A DNA stretch of 64,000 nucleotides from Batkoa obscura (GCA_030770535.1 JASVEC010000062.1:62001-126000); one strand, 5' to 3'; positions 9,751 through 22,509 are shown, counted from the stretch's first letter. Notes: generated by a model from the sequence alone, not told the origin. Made by a program: numbers and translations.

Positions 9751-12434
9751 TCATTTACGAACTTGCAAAGCACCTCGATCTGGTACTGTACCATCTGGAG
9801 ATGCTACACGTCGACATAGTGATTGTATATGTGCAGTAGTGAGTTTGATATCTTTATAGGCATCCATAAGTTTTTCTGGTCCAAGAAATTCATGTGGTAC
9901 ATGAAGTAAAAAGGGGAGTAATTCAGCTGCAGTCGGGCATTCTCTAAAGATATGGTCTAAAAAATAGATTAAAATGGGAAATTATAATAGAATGGACAAT
10001 TACTTCGAACACATTTCATTATAGCAAGTCCGAATCGGAATAATATTTTAACACCTAATTGAGTTAGTACTTTATAACTAATTTTATCCGTCTATTACCT
10101 TTGTAATAAAATAAATCCCATACTTGAAGAACAGATGCCCAAGGCAATGTCATAGTATAAACTGTTAAAAACCAAGGAGTAACATACAATAGCGATGTTA
10201 TATCATTATCAGACTAATTACTATAAATATTATTCTTGGTAAAATAAAAGTGAATTACCAAGTGTTTTGCAAGTTTAGGGTCACTTTCTTCTAACAGATA
10301 CTCAAATACAGCTGAATGAATACGAAGTTGTGAAAGCGTTGGTGTAAAATAGCCTTGTAAGTATTGTGAATTGGTTGAAACCAAAAGCCAAAAAGCATCT
10401 TCTTCACTAAGCCCTTGCATTAAAAAAAGCCCCACCAGCATACCCATCCCTTGACAATACCCAACTTCTGGGTTGTATTGTGCATAGGCTTTTAAAATGG
10501 AATAGAGGTCCTTTAATCTGTTTTGATGATTTCAATTATTAGTTAGAAAAATTCATGTGTAAATTTACCCTTGACTATTTTCATAATAAAACAGTGAATG
10601 CCTAGGATAGGTTCTCCTTATATCTCTTTCAATTACATCATAAATCGGTATCTTTTCTCTTCCAAGCATTTCCTTTGATATATTAATAAATTTATTTAAT
10701 GATTCTAAAATCTAATTACTTGGTAAGTGCCAGCCTTTTTAAACTGTTGAACATTTGATAAAAAGCTCCAAACTCTACCACGTAAGCTATCTGGTATTCC
10801 TTTTTCTACTAATTTTTTTACCTAAAAGTTGTTAATTAAATTTATTTTAAATCAATTTTTTGGTTTACTCTATAGGATTTCCTTGATTTTGACGGTGTCC
10901 ATTTAGTAAGTATTGCTCTCCATTTAGATTCTTTAGTCAATTCATATTTAAATAAACGATCAGATTTTGATGATACATTGGAAGCGCCACTATATAATTA
11001 ATATAAATTAAAACAAAATTTATCTAAAATTTATTACCTTATAGTGGAAATAATTGAACGACCATCATCACCTTCATCATCAGAAACACTTTGTATAAAA
11101 CCAAATTGATCAAGAACAATACTATCTCCTTTTTCATTGGCTTGAGAGTAAAATTTACGCATATTTTCGGATTTTGCTACATAGTTTTTATCATTTAAAG
11201 GATCCATAGGGGAACCTGAAGTTGGTAATAACATTAAAGAAGGATCAAGTCTTGCACTTAAAAACAAATTATCTGCTTTCTTTTTTATAGATTTTATTGA
11301 ATGAAATAATCCTTTATGCTTCGTTTCAGATCTATTACTTCTATAATCTATTTGACTAGGATTATTGTTATTGTTATAATTGTTAACATTACTTTTGTAA
11401 CTGTTTTTATCAGTATTGTTATTATTGATATTCTTCTCACTGTTGTTATCATTGATATTCTTCTCATTATTAGCGTCATTATTGTTTTTCTCACCATTGG
11501 TATTTTCATGATCTTTATTATTATTAGCTTCTAAATCCGCATCAGATACTTGTAATTCAGGTATTTGTAAATTTTGTCCATTTTGTGAAGGTTTTAAGTC
11601 CATATTGCTCATCTTTTCATTTATTATATTTATTCCATTATTATGCATATCTTCAGTTGTATAATTATCGTTTGGCTGGACTTTTTCTTCAATAATATTA
11701 TTGGTATTAATATCTCTTGGAATTATCATACTCTCAGTATAAATCCGTGTACTAGTACTTTTAGGAAGAATTGAAGATTGGTTTAAATAACTTGAATCCA
11801 GCATTGAGATATCTTGTGATAATATGGCTTCTCTTAGCTTTTCTGGCGAAGTATTTGGTGCTATCGAAAACGCTCTTCTTTTTGTTTCAGTAGCATTAGG
11901 CATCTCTTCCATTGACATTTCAGCTTCCGTTTCTTCTAATATAACTGAATTGTTTACACTTGCCTTAGCTTCAGGTATATTGTTTTCTCCATAAAATCCA
12001 ATAGGCACATTTTTTTCTAATAACGCTGTAAAAGATTGATATTTTTCTTTATTTTTTCTAGGTGAGGCTACACTCAAGTTCAAATAAATTAAATTAACAT
12101 CATCTAATCTAAAATGTCCAATTTGATCTGATAAAAATCCCTAATAATGGTTATTTTATTAATATTATATAAAGTTTAAAATTACCAAATAAAGATTTTC
12201 CTTTATAGGTTTTAAAACTGTGATTACATCCCCTTCAAATTGTTAAAAATAATCATAAGATATGAAAAGTAGTACTTACCTGCTTTACAAGGTAAAAGAT
12301 CGGAACCTGGTTCAATACTTATTAACGAAATACAAGTACCAATGCCACCTTTAACAAATAAATCTCCTACATTTATATATTATATAAATCAAGTTACCTC
12401 CTCTCCCAAACGCCAACATTTCCTCAGGTTTCAT
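9751..12434 (-). CDS. SH3-TBC domain Rab GTPase-activating protein
   Basis: Eleven exons on the minus strand: 12434-12398, 12366-12280, 12232-12186, 12140-11038, 10989-10869, 10821-10720, 10672-10569, 10517-10259, 10213-10099, 10054-10004, 9956-9751 (743 aa). An N-terminal SH3-like domain spans about residues 14-75 (GTCISLISIEPGSDLLPCKAG... then YLGFLSDQIGHF). A long low-complexity linker follows with Asn/Glu/Lys repeats (NINDNNSEKNINNNNTDKN type). The C-terminal half is a TBC domain: GIPDSLRGRVW, the catalytic IxxDxxR Arg-finger motif (IERDIRR), the Gln finger YCQGM, and PWFLTVY...VWDLFYYKG. Such proteins switch off Rab GTPases in membrane traffic. The Arg and Gln fingers are both present, so it is probably active. 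The exact fungal subfamily is not clear. Stop is TGA. Confidence 0.88.
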
Positions 12435-13243
12435 GGTATAAGTTTAAAATTTATAAATAGAATTACAAAGATAAAAGATGAAAAAGAAAGAAAAAAAATT
12501 AAAAAGTTCTATTAAAGTTTTAACTAATTAAAAAATGTATAGTAAATAGAAATTAAAATCTTTTATTCTTTTTTTTAAAAAAATTATTTAATCATAAATT
12601 TTGTATATTTAATTGCATGCAAACTTTTGAATTTAAACCAATCATCCAAATAATTTATTTAGTATTATTTTAATTAGCTAAGTGTAGAAAATGCTATTAA
12701 ATGCTATTGATGGGTGCTATTATTAAAAATAAATAGATTGATATTATAGTAATATACAAATGTACATAGTTATTGTATATATAATGTTTTTGTTATCTGT
12801 AATTACAATGATTTTTTTAAAATAAGAATAAATAATAATTTTAATACATTTTAAAAGCGGAACAAATTTATAATGAATAAAGTATAATTTTAAGTTAACC
12901 GCATACGTGAGAATGTTTTTTCGATACAGTATTTAGCTAATAATTTTTTAAATTTTATGTTGGATAAAAAATGAAAAATGAAATAAAAACATTCTCCATA
13001 ATATTAATAAACTAATTTAATATAGTTCAACGTAATATAGAAAAATATTTCTGATTTAAGTAAAATGTTAATAATATTAATGATATCAATAATCTAAGCT
13101 AATGTTATAAGTTAATATTAACTAGTAGAAAATAACTTAATTAAAAAAATAGAATGATATAAAATATACTTGAAGATTTAATATGGTTTAAATAGATAAT
13201 AATTATCAATGAAAAATAGATTGTTAAAAATTATGAAAATCTT
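12435..13243. other. Intergenic, nothing recognised
   Basis: Very AT-rich spacer between the TBC gene start and the RNR1 stop. No repeat or coding relic was recognised. Confidence 0.5.
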
Positions 13244-15693
13244 TTAACCGCTGCACATAAGGCAACCGTCACGATTATCAATAGAGCATTGTAATCTAGC
13301 AGCTTCTTCTTCTTCGATTGCTTTTTTATCCACTGTAAATTGAATAGCATTAGCAGCTGGTCTAGTACGAAGATAATACATACCAGTTTTTAATCCCTTT
13401 TTCCAACCATAAAAATGCATTGAAGTTAATTTAGCAAAAGTGGGTTCAGCAATATGAATATTAAGTGATTGAGATTGATCAATAAAAGCTCCACGATCAG
13501 CTGCCATATCAATAACTACTTTTTGACTTATTTCCCAAGTAGTTTTATAAAGGGCACGTATATCTTCTGGTATAGTTTTAATCATTTGAACGGATCCTTG
13601 ATCGGAAATAATTCGATTTTTCATTGAATCATTCCATAATCCGAGTTCAACTAGATCTCTAAGTAACCATGGATTAACTACTTGGAACTCACCAGCGAGT
13701 ACACGACGAGTATAAATGTTACTAGTATAAGGTTCAAAACATTCGTTGTTACCAAGGATTTGAGAAGTAGAAGCAGTTGGCATTGGAGCTACTAAAAGGG
13801 AATTGCGTACACCATGTTTAGCTATACGTTTACGTAATTTATTCCAATCCCATAACTCACTTGGTGTTACATTCCACATATCACATTGAAGTACCCCTTT
13901 AGATACTGGACTACCCTCATAAGTTTGATATGGCCCTTCAATTTCTGCTAATTCAGAAGAGGCTTCAAGAGCGCCATGATAAATTGTTTCAAAAATTTCT
14001 CTATTAACTTTAGCTGCACCTTCTGAATCGAATGGCAAACGTAATTTAATAAATGCATCAGCAAGGCCTTGTACACCAATACCAATGGGACGATGACGTA
14101 TATTAGAATTATAAGCTTCTTTTACTGGATAATAATTGATATCGATGATCTTGTTTAGATTACGAGTTACTACTTTAACTACTTCATGTAATTTAACATA
14201 ATCAAGCTTATTATTATTTACAAAAGTGGGTAAAGCTAAACTAGCTAAATTACAAACTGCAACTTCATCTGGACTTGAATATTCAAGAATTTCAGTACAT
14301 AAATTACTACAATTAATTGTACCTAAATTTTGTTGATTACTTTTAGCATTGCATGCATCTTTATAAAGCATATATGGTACACCAGTTTCAACTTGAGCTT
14401 CAAGTATAGCATACCAAATTTTTTGAGCTTTAACAGTACGACGAGCAAGACCTTCGCGTTCATATTTAACATAAAGTTCATCAAATTTTTCACCCCAAGC
14501 ATCAGCTAATCCAGGTACGTCATTTGGACAAAACAAAGCCCAATCTTCATCCGCTTCAACACGTCTCATAAATAAATCTGATAACCACATAGCATAAAAT
14601 AAATCACGTGCACGTGTTTCTTCTTTACCAGTATTCTTTTTTAAATCTAAAAATTCAAAGATATCTGCATGCCATGGTTCAAGATAAATAGCAAATGCAC
14701 CAGGCCTCTTATTACCACCTTGATCAACATAACGTGCTGTGTTATTATAAACACGTAGCATAGGTATTAAACCATTAGAATAGCCATTAGTACCAGCGAT
14801 ATAAGAACCCGAAGCTCTAATTTTTTGGACATTTAATCCAATACCACCAGCGGTTTTTGAAATTAAAGCACATGTTTTTAAAGTATCATAAATACCTTCA
14901 ATAGAATCTTCTTTCATGGTTAATAAAAAGCAGGAAGAAAGTTGTGGTCTTGGTGTACCAGCATTGAATAAAGTAGGTGAGGCATGAGTAAAGTATTTAC
15001 TTGACAATAAATCATAAGTTTCAATTGCTTTTTCAATATCTTTACCATGGATACCAACGGATACTCTCATAAGCATATGCTGTGGGCGTTCTGCAGTTTT
15101 ACCATCAATACGAAGTAAATATGATCTTTCTAAAGTTTTAAATCCAAAATAACTATAATCAAAATCACGGTCATAAATGATTGCGGAATTAAGGCGCTCA
15201 GAATGTTCCATTACGATTTCGTAGGTTTCCGTAGATATCATAGGAGAAGGTTTATTATTCTTTGGATTAATATAGGTATAAAGGGATTCAATAACTTTAG
15301 AAAATTGCTTTTCAGATTCTTTATGAAGATTGGAGACTGCAATACGGGCTGCTAAGGTAGCATAGTCAGGATGTTTAGTAGTCATATAAGCGGATGTTTC
15401 AGCTGCTAAATTATCTAATTCAACGGTAGTAACGCCTGGATAAACTCCTGAAATTACCTAATAAAGGGGTTTAGTAAAATATTTTAAGATAACAAAATAA
15501 AAGTTACTTTTTGAGCAATAGCAGCTGGATCCACAAAATTCATATCCAAACCATAACATAACTTAATAATACGTGAAGTTATTTTATCAAAAACAACTCG
15601 CTCTTGACGGCCATCTAATTAAATTCCATTTTAGTTAGCCAACAATCTTAAACCAAATTAAAGTATAAACCTACCTCTCTTTTTAACATACAT
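13244..15693 (-). CDS. RNR1: Ribonucleoside-diphosphate reductase large subunit
   Basis: Three exons on the minus strand: 15693-15675, 15614-15508, 15457-13244 (779 aa). Class I (R1) subunit that reduces ribonucleoside diphosphates to deoxy forms for DNA synthesis, with the radical supplied by the R2 subunit. Visible: an N-terminal ATP-cone ([19 protein letters not shown], about residues 4-22); the active-site Cys in [11 protein letters not shown]; the N-x-C-x-E set in NCSNLCTE; the partner Cys in [12 protein letters not shown]; barrel signature [14 protein letters not shown]; and the C-terminal redox pair in CLMCSG. A 19-nt first exon carries the ATG. The gene is divergent from NCL1 over a 756-bp region holding an MCB box and CCAAT boxes. 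Ends with TAA. Confidence 0.97.
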
Positions 15694-16449
15694 TGTGGAC
15701 AAAATAAATCGTTTATAATATAAAAATTTAACTAATAAGCTTTACTAATTCACAAAGCACAAACTTTATAAATTAAAAAACAAAAGTACAGTTTCATCTG
15801 AAGCTCATTTTTTGATTATAAATACTTCTAATTTCTACCCTACCCAATCAATTTTATTGTTCAAAACCGCGATCATATTGATGTCGTGTTTTATTGGCTT
15901 TTAAGTTTGATTGGTTATAGTCAGTGCTTCATTGGCTCAAAACGCGTCATTGCTATCGAATTATTATGGGATCAGATTGAAGTGGAAAGCGCGATTTCCT
16001 TTTAAAGTAAATGATTGGTCCACTATGGTATATTGTTTTAAGGCGCTTGGGTTTCTGGGTTTTGGAGTGTTATTTATCCATCGTTTGTTGCTTTTTGTTT
16101 GAATAACATTGTCTTGTTTATTTGATTCTTTTTATGTTGTTTAGTCTAGTTTTTCGCTTTTGTGATTGGTATAACTTTCAAAGTTTATTGAAGTTTAAGC
16201 TCTAAATAAAAATTGTATTTTTATGATCTGATATTCTATTTCATGTGGTTAATCTAATCGAATTTATTATTAAAACTACTGTTTTAAATTATAGATTAAT
16301 TGTTATTTATATATCTGATATTCCTTAACTGGTTTCTATTATTTTCGATGAAAACATTCAAATCCCATTGAAAAACCAAAAATTCAGAATTAAAGCCAAA
16401 ACAGTGCAAAATTGTTGAACTTCCGTTTTTTGATTAATATTAAAAAAAT
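15694..16449. promoter_or_regulatory. Divergent RNR1/NCL1 promoter with CCAAT boxes and MCB
   Basis: Five CCAAT boxes sit within 175 bp: 15844-15848 on the plus strand and ATTGG (minus) at 15893, 15910, 15931 and 16014. An MluI cell-cycle box lies among them at 15942-15947. The block 15840-16030 is richer in G+C than the rest of the spacer. CCAAT is the HAP/NF-Y site; MCB is the MBF site known to drive S-phase RNR transcription in yeasts. Use here is inference. A short ORF at 15911-16102 is judged spurious. Confidence 0.6.
15942..15947. promoter_or_regulatory. MCB (ACGCGT) element upstream of RNR1
   Basis: A palindromic ACGCGT, a rare word in so AT-rich a sequence, about 250 bp upstream of the RNR1 ATG. 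MBF binding to this word controls ribonucleotide reductase genes at G1/S in model yeasts. Confidence 0.55.
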
Positions 16450-19118
16450 ATGGGAAAATTTAGAAAGAAGAGAAGTAATGGTAATGATAAACCAAGGGTA
16501 ATGCAAATATAAAAAATAATTTAAAAATCAACCTTTTAAATCTATTAGGAAACCAAGAATACTGAAGGTTGGGATAAAAGAGAGTCTAACAACTATGATA
16601 ATGTTATAAAGGAGAATGAATTATTTGATAAATATTATAAGGTAAGTTTAAAGTATATTTAAAAACCCTTCATACATTGATTCCCATAGGCTCAAAGCCT
16701 ATTATCTCCCGAAGAATATGAAAAAATGGTTGAATATTTCAAATTAGCTTTACCCACTACATTTCGTCTAACTGGTACTCGTAAACAAGCTTTAGAACTT
16801 CTTGATACAATTGAAAATAAGTTTATTCCCGAGTTGACAAATTTAGAATATGAAGGTCAGCTTTTAGAAGGTCCAAAAGAGATATCTTTTTACCCCAACA
16901 AGTTTGGTTGGAAGTTTGACATTGGCAAAAATATCATCAAAAAAGAATCCCATTTTAAACAATTTCATCAATTTTTAGTTAGTGAATCCGAGATTGGCAA
17001 CATCTCACGACAAGAAGAAGTATCTATGATTCCCCCACTTTTATTACAAGTTGAGCCTGAACATTTTGTATTAGATATGTGTGCAGCACCTGGCAGTAAA
17101 ACTGCTCAATTAATAGAAGCTTTACATAAGGATGAAACTATGCCAAAAGGTATGATAATAGCTAATGATTCTAACGAAAAAAGATGCTATACTTTATTAC
17201 ATCAAATTAAACGATTAAAATCTGCTAATTTTGTTGTGACTAATCATGAAGCACAATTTTTTCCAACAATGGAAATTAATGATAAAAGATTATTATTTGA
17301 TCGTATTCTTTGTGATGTTCCTTGTTCAGGGGATGGTACATTAAGAAAAAATTATATGATTTGGAAAGATTGGAATTTAAACTCTGGTTATTCATTACAT
17401 CATTTACAAACTACAATTGCTGAAAGAGGAATTCAATTATTAAAAGTTGGAGGTAGATTGGTTTATTCAACTTGTTCTATTAATCCTGTAGAAAATGAAG
17501 CTGTTGTAGCTGCTTTACTTAATAAATTTAAAGGTCAAATTAAGTTATTAGATGTACAAAACTTGTTACCTGAACTTAAAAGAGCACCTGGAATCAAGGA
17601 CTGGAAGGCAATTTTAATTGACAAATAATGAAGTAGAATAATCATTAATTTTTTTGTTTAGATTTTAGATAAAAATATGGAAATCATACCTAATTTTGAA
17701 GCTATGGATCCAAAAGATAGTAATAAAAAATGGGCTGTTCCTACCATGTTTCCACCAAGTAATGTAAATGAATTAGGTTTAGAAAAATGGTAATTCATAA
17801 GTGTTTAATATGTTTTAATAAGGGTAATATTAATTATCTTGTTTACAAAATTTAGTTTACGTATTTATCCTCATCTTCAAAATACTGGTGGTTTTTTTGT
17901 AGCTGTATTTGAAAAGGTTTTACCTACTAGTAATAATGAACAGAAAGAAAAGAAATTAAATGAAATCGAATCTCAAGTTGAAGTTGAAAAGAAAGAAGCT
18001 GAGAAGGAAATTGAAAATGAAAATAATAATGAAGATAATACTGAAAATAGTAATAAAGTTGAAAATAATGATGGAGTTAAAAATGAAGTAACTAATAAAA
18101 GAGTAAGTATTAATATTAGTATTATTATTAGTATTAGTATTAATCTAATATAATAATAATGTAATTATAGGGAAGTGAAATTAAACAAAGAAGAGACAAT
18201 AAAAAGAGAAATATCGTACATGAGGAACCCTTTATTTTTATGGAAAAGGAATCTTCAGAATTAGCTAATATTAAGTAAGGATTTTCTATACCAAAATCAT
18301 ATATATTAATACTTAACTTTATTTTAATAGAAAATATTTCCATTTAAGTAATTTCCCTGATAATTTATTTATTAAACGTAGTGAAACAGATCGTAATAAA
18401 ACAATTACTTTGGTTTCTCCATCTGTTAGGGAATTTTTATTATCGAAAGATATAAATAGGGTTAAAGTAGGTTAATCTCATCTTCTATCCCCCTATTATA
18501 ATCCTATATATTAACATCAACTTCTCTTTTATAGTTAGTTAATTTAGGAATCAAAGCATTTAGTAGAGTTAGTGATAAATATGAATCTAATTTTAGATTA
18601 CAATCGGAGTCAATTGATTTATTATTACCTTATATTAATCCAAAATTAATTATTGATATTAATTGTAAAGACTTATTAGTTTTATTACAAAATGAAAACC
18701 CATTAAATAATCAGTTATCAACTACTGCTAATAATCAATTAGAAAATATTAGTAGGCTTATTAATTTAAATCAAATTTAGTTTATTTAACATCTTTCTTT
18801 AGAAGAGCCTTGTTCTTTAATTGCTAGATACACTAAAGAGAATGATAAGTTTGATGAAAGGTAAAACTATTTATTATTATTATAATTTAATTTAATTATT
18901 TTATAGTGAACAAGATGTCCCTAAAATGATCTTTTCATTTAAAGGTATTGATTCCATTTGCTTCCCATTATGGAAAGCTCAAGTTTCAGTCAATTTAACT
19001 TTACCTAAACAAGATATTAGGTAAGTGTTTTATTGATTTAATTTTTATTATTATTGTAATATTAATTACTTTTTATTCTTTCAATTTTAGCTCCATTAAA
19101 TCCCGTTTTTTTGGTTAA
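16450..19118 (+). CDS. NCL1: tRNA (cytosine-5) methyltransferase, NSUN2/Trm4 family
   Basis: Eleven exons: 16450-16497, 16549-16641, 16690-17607, 17662-17789, 17856-18102, 18171-18274, 18331-18466, 18535-18751, 18803-18860, 18907-19020, 19091-19118. The enzyme makes m5C in tRNAs using SAM. Visible: basic start MGKFRKKRSNGN; SAM motif DMCAAPGSKTAQL; motif IV DVPCSGDGTLRKN and motif VI STCSINPVENEA, each with its catalytic Cys; a C-terminal region with FFVAVFEKVLP, an acidic Glu/Asn insert near 17940-18100, and a PUA-like end (PLWKAQVSVNLTLPK...SRFFG). The intron 17608-17661 starts with GC rather than GT; without it the protein would stop early at TAA 17626, just before conserved sequence resumes. 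All other introns are GT-AG. Confidence 0.93.
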
Positions 19119-19228
19119 ATAGTTTAAAATATAATAAAAATAAAAAATAGAATATTTTAAATAAAAATTTTTTGTTTCATTTTATTATTATTATTTATAG
19201 ATATGAAACTAATTCCTTTCTTTCTATT

Positions 19229-19641
19229 TTAAAAATCTAAAAATAATTGATAAATTATTTTTTCCAAATGCTGAACATCTAATACTATATCTTCATCTGA
19301 GCCTTCCTTAATAGCTTCATCATGTGCTCTATGGATGGCTTCTGTTATATATAAAAATACATATTAATATCAATTATTAATATCAGTAGTTAAATATTAG
19401 ATAGTACTAAGTAGTATATAAAGATCCTCTAACTCCCAATTCTTACTTACCAACAGTCATTAAGCGAATATATTCTTGCCAACAGACTAATCCATTTTTA
19501 CTTAATTTAAATTTATTATCGATTTTGTTTTTATTAAATAACTCTTGTAAGATTTCCTAAAGTTAATGAACTACTATTAGTATTTGATATTATGGACAGA
19601 GTTGATAAAATGTTTACTTTTTTAACATAATATTCCTCCAT
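19229..19641 (-). CDS. MHF2: CENP-X/MHF2-like histone-fold protein
   Basis: Three exons on the minus strand: 19641-19618, 19556-19451, 19341-19229 (80 aa). CENP-X (MHF2, Stra13) pairs with CENP-S/MHF1 in a histone-fold complex that works with FANCM/Mph1-type helicases at stalled forks and at the kinetochore. The diagnosis rests on the C-terminal end VLDVQHLEKIIYQLFLDF, which matches the family end (DVDQLEKVLPQLLLDF), on the preceding helix EAIHRAHDEAIKEG, and on length (human protein 81 aa). Exons are so short that simple ORF calling misses the gene. The two introns are 61 and 109 nt. It is tail-to-tail with NCL1 (110 bp apart). Confidence 0.85.
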
Positions 19642-19964
19642 TTTTTTACTATTTGAATAATGAAAATGATTAAAAAGTTAAACAAGTTTTTAGTTTGTGT
19701 ATTCTTTATTTTATATTTTTGTGCAAAGGTTAAAAACATTCAACTTGAATTTTTAAAACGAGCTTGTAATATAATTAAGCTTCAGGAGTTTACACTATTA
19801 TGAAAATGAAAACAAAGTGAAATCAGGAAAGAGAGTATATAAGTCAATACAACAAGGAGTCAGCAAAATTTGAGAAAAATGATTAGATTACATTGAATAA
19901 TTCTTTTGCAATAGCATCATCCATGATAAAGATAATCTTCTATTTCTATATCAACCTATTTCTA
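19642..19964. other. Intergenic, nothing recognised
   Basis: AT-rich spacer between the MHF2-like start and the methyltransferase stop. Holds the MHF2 promoter. No repeat seen. Confidence 0.45.
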
Positions 19965-21328
19965 TTATTTTGGAATCAACATTAAAAGATATAAACCAAC
20001 ACTTGATAAGATAGGAAACAATTCAAAGTTTTCTTGAATTAATTTAAAAAATTGATTTTCAATTAAACTATTTCTTTTCTTATAACCGATTAAAATCATT
20101 GTTTCTTTATTCTTATCTTTACATAATTTAATAATATTTTTCAATAATCTAATCAATAAGAGATAAGTTTCATTATTATAAATGACATCAAAAGCCACAA
20201 TAATATCTGGTAACTCAAATTGATTCAGTTCAATATCTAGTTCCCAATCAAGTGATAATAAATCGATACTCATATTCTTATTCTTATTCTTATTGTTTAT
20301 GTAATCGATATTATTAATAGTTAAATTTCTTTTTGTACTTTTATTTAATATCTGTGGTAAATCACTTAAATAAAATTGATATTTATTATTGTATTTAATA
20401 TTAATTTTACTTAATAAGACATATAAACCTTGACTTAATAATCCACAACCGCAACCTAATTCTAATAAAGTTACTTGTTTTTTATTACTTGGTAATATTT
20501 TTTCTTTTAGTTTATTAATGTACAACTCATTTTTTAATTTAAATTGATTATTGTTTGTATAATCAATATTATTATTGCTTAATAATATTGATGTTAAAAA
20601 ATGCAAGCCAATCCAAGAACAATCCCAACAATGGGAACCTAAATCTTGGCCAAAAGTCGATTCTAGTACTATCATTCTATTACTTATTTCTTTATTTATG
20701 ATTTTGAAATTAAAATATCTTAAACTTAAATTAATATTATCATCTATTGTTGTTGTATTGCTGTTATTTATTACTTTATTACTTATTTCAATTATATTAC
20801 TATATAAATTTAAAAAATAAAGATCTTTCACTAAACTACCTCCGGGCAATATTATATTATTATTTATATTATCAATAACTTCAAATGATAATTGAATTGA
20901 AGTAGTTATACTAGATTTTTGTAAATTATTAACCATTAACATAAAATTATATTCAATATAAGGGGAATTGGCTTGAAATTTAAAATCAATTTCATTATCG
21001 TTATTATTATTGATTATATTCTTTTTTGGTTCCATTAAATTTAATTGTATTTTATTAATAATACTTCTATTGTTGTTGTTACCATCAGTTGTGCTTTGTA
21101 TATCTTTAACTTGTATTAGTTTTAATTTGATACTTATATCTTCAATCTGCTCACCACATCCTACACCAAGATCATTATATACTATAAAAATAATAAATAT
21201 TATAATAGGATTAAGAATAAATAAAACAAAATAAATTATTTACTTGTTAATGAAAATTGAAAGGGTTGATTATATTGAATTTTTGTTGGTGGATATTTTA
21301 AAAAACATAAGCGTAACATGGAACTCAT
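19965..21328 (-). CDS. Seven-beta-strand methyltransferase, METTL21/EFM-like
   Basis: Two exons on the minus strand: 21328-21244 and 21181-19965 (433 aa). Contains a Rossmann methyltransferase fold: the pre-motif segment FGQDLGSHCWDCSWIGLHFL (about residues 170-190), SAM-binding motif I LLELGCGCGLLSQGLYV, the acidic DLPQIL after strand 2, a DWELD, and motif post-II DIIVAFDVIYNNETY (the DVIY matching the D-x-x-Y/F of protein lysine methyltransferases). This puts it among METTL21/Efm-type protein methyltransferases, but the substrate cannot be told. The N-terminal 120 residues are Asn/Ile-rich low complexity, probably reflecting base composition. Ends with TAA. Confidence 0.75.
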
Positions 21329-21444
21329 TGTTGTATTGAATTTATATTAATAAAAAATACTACCAAATTCCCACTTCCAAGCTACAAAATAATTTTAAAT
21401 AAAATGTGCAAAGATTTAAGATAAAAAATTAAGCAAGATTTGAA

Positions 21445-21543
21445 TATGGGGATGTTTTTTTGGCTTCATTACTTCTATCTTTTAAGCACTATTTAAGCAG
21501 AAAAATTAGTAGTAAAATTCTTAGACAAATATATCCCCGTATA
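21445..21543. mobile_element. MITE family 1, copy 2
   Basis: About 99 bp, left end TATGGGGATGTTTTTTTGGC, right end ATATATCCCCGTATA. Interior in the orientation TTCATTACTTCTATC...AGCACTATTTAAGCAG, i.e. opposite to copy 1. Confidence 0.75.
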
Positions 21544-21735
21544 CTAATTTACAATTCTTTTTATAAACAATTGATTATTTAATAAAGAAAACAATAGATA
21601 AAAACAGTATTTAAAAATAACATTTAAAAATAATTTTTTTTAATAACTATTGAAAAAATAATCTATAACTTAAAAATTTGGAAAATCAAATTAAGACAAA
21701 ATTTTAATATAAAAATTACCAAAATTCCATAAGTA

Positions 21736-21880
21736 TAGCTACTATAACTCTATTACAGCTTGATTTGCGGTAAGTTTTAAAGACTTTTCGTTTGTTAGGT
21801 TTTTTAATGTATCTTATGATTTAATTTGATTTTGTTCTTAAATGTTAGTTGAGTCATAATAGAGCTGTAACAGGTATAAT
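21736..21880. mobile_element. MITE family 2, copy 1
   Basis: About 145 bp with imperfect inverted ends: left TAGCTACTATAACTCTATTA, right AATAGAGCTGTAACAGGTA. Similar in ends and length to the elements at 32325-32474 and 51471-51630. Confidence 0.5.
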
Positions 21881-22509
21881 TATTTAAATTGTTAACTATT
21901 TTATTTTACTCAGTTTTGCTTTCGATTCTTATCAAAAATATCGCTCTTGAATTTATTCAACTATTTTCTTAATAAACATGAAGGTTCTGAAGACTATATC
22001 CTGATTTATTTCATCTACATCTAATGATCATATAATAAATTACATAGGAGATTTTGAAAGAAGTTTAATATCTAACATTTGTTGATTAGAGATTAGTTTA
22101 TCAAGACTTTGAAAATTAAACCGCTTCTCTAAATATTTAGAACATTAAAGGTAAATGTAATATTTAGGCCAAGGCTTACAAGAACTCGAGTAAAAAAAGT
22201 AAATATAATTTATTAGTAATACTATATGATATATTACCATAACTTATAAGACAAAAAATCATAACGGTATAATATAGTATTTATCTAAAAAAACATAAAG
22301 TATACTGTAAATGTATTTTATCATAGTAATTTTATATTGAGTTAAAAGCATATGAACTAAAACTATGTAACAAATGAATAGCTTATTGAAGGTTAATATC
22401 TAATCTGATAATTCCAATTTTATTATAACCCAAAGAAATTATAAATCAACAAACTTATAGAAGTTTAATTATTTAACATTAATAAATAAATCGTTACAAT
22501 ATAAAGTAA

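Noticed and set aside
15911-16102. 63-codon open frame in the RNR1/NCL1 spacer
   Set aside because: It lies on CCAAT and MCB promoter words, has no family resemblance and no signal peptide of quality; treated as chance.
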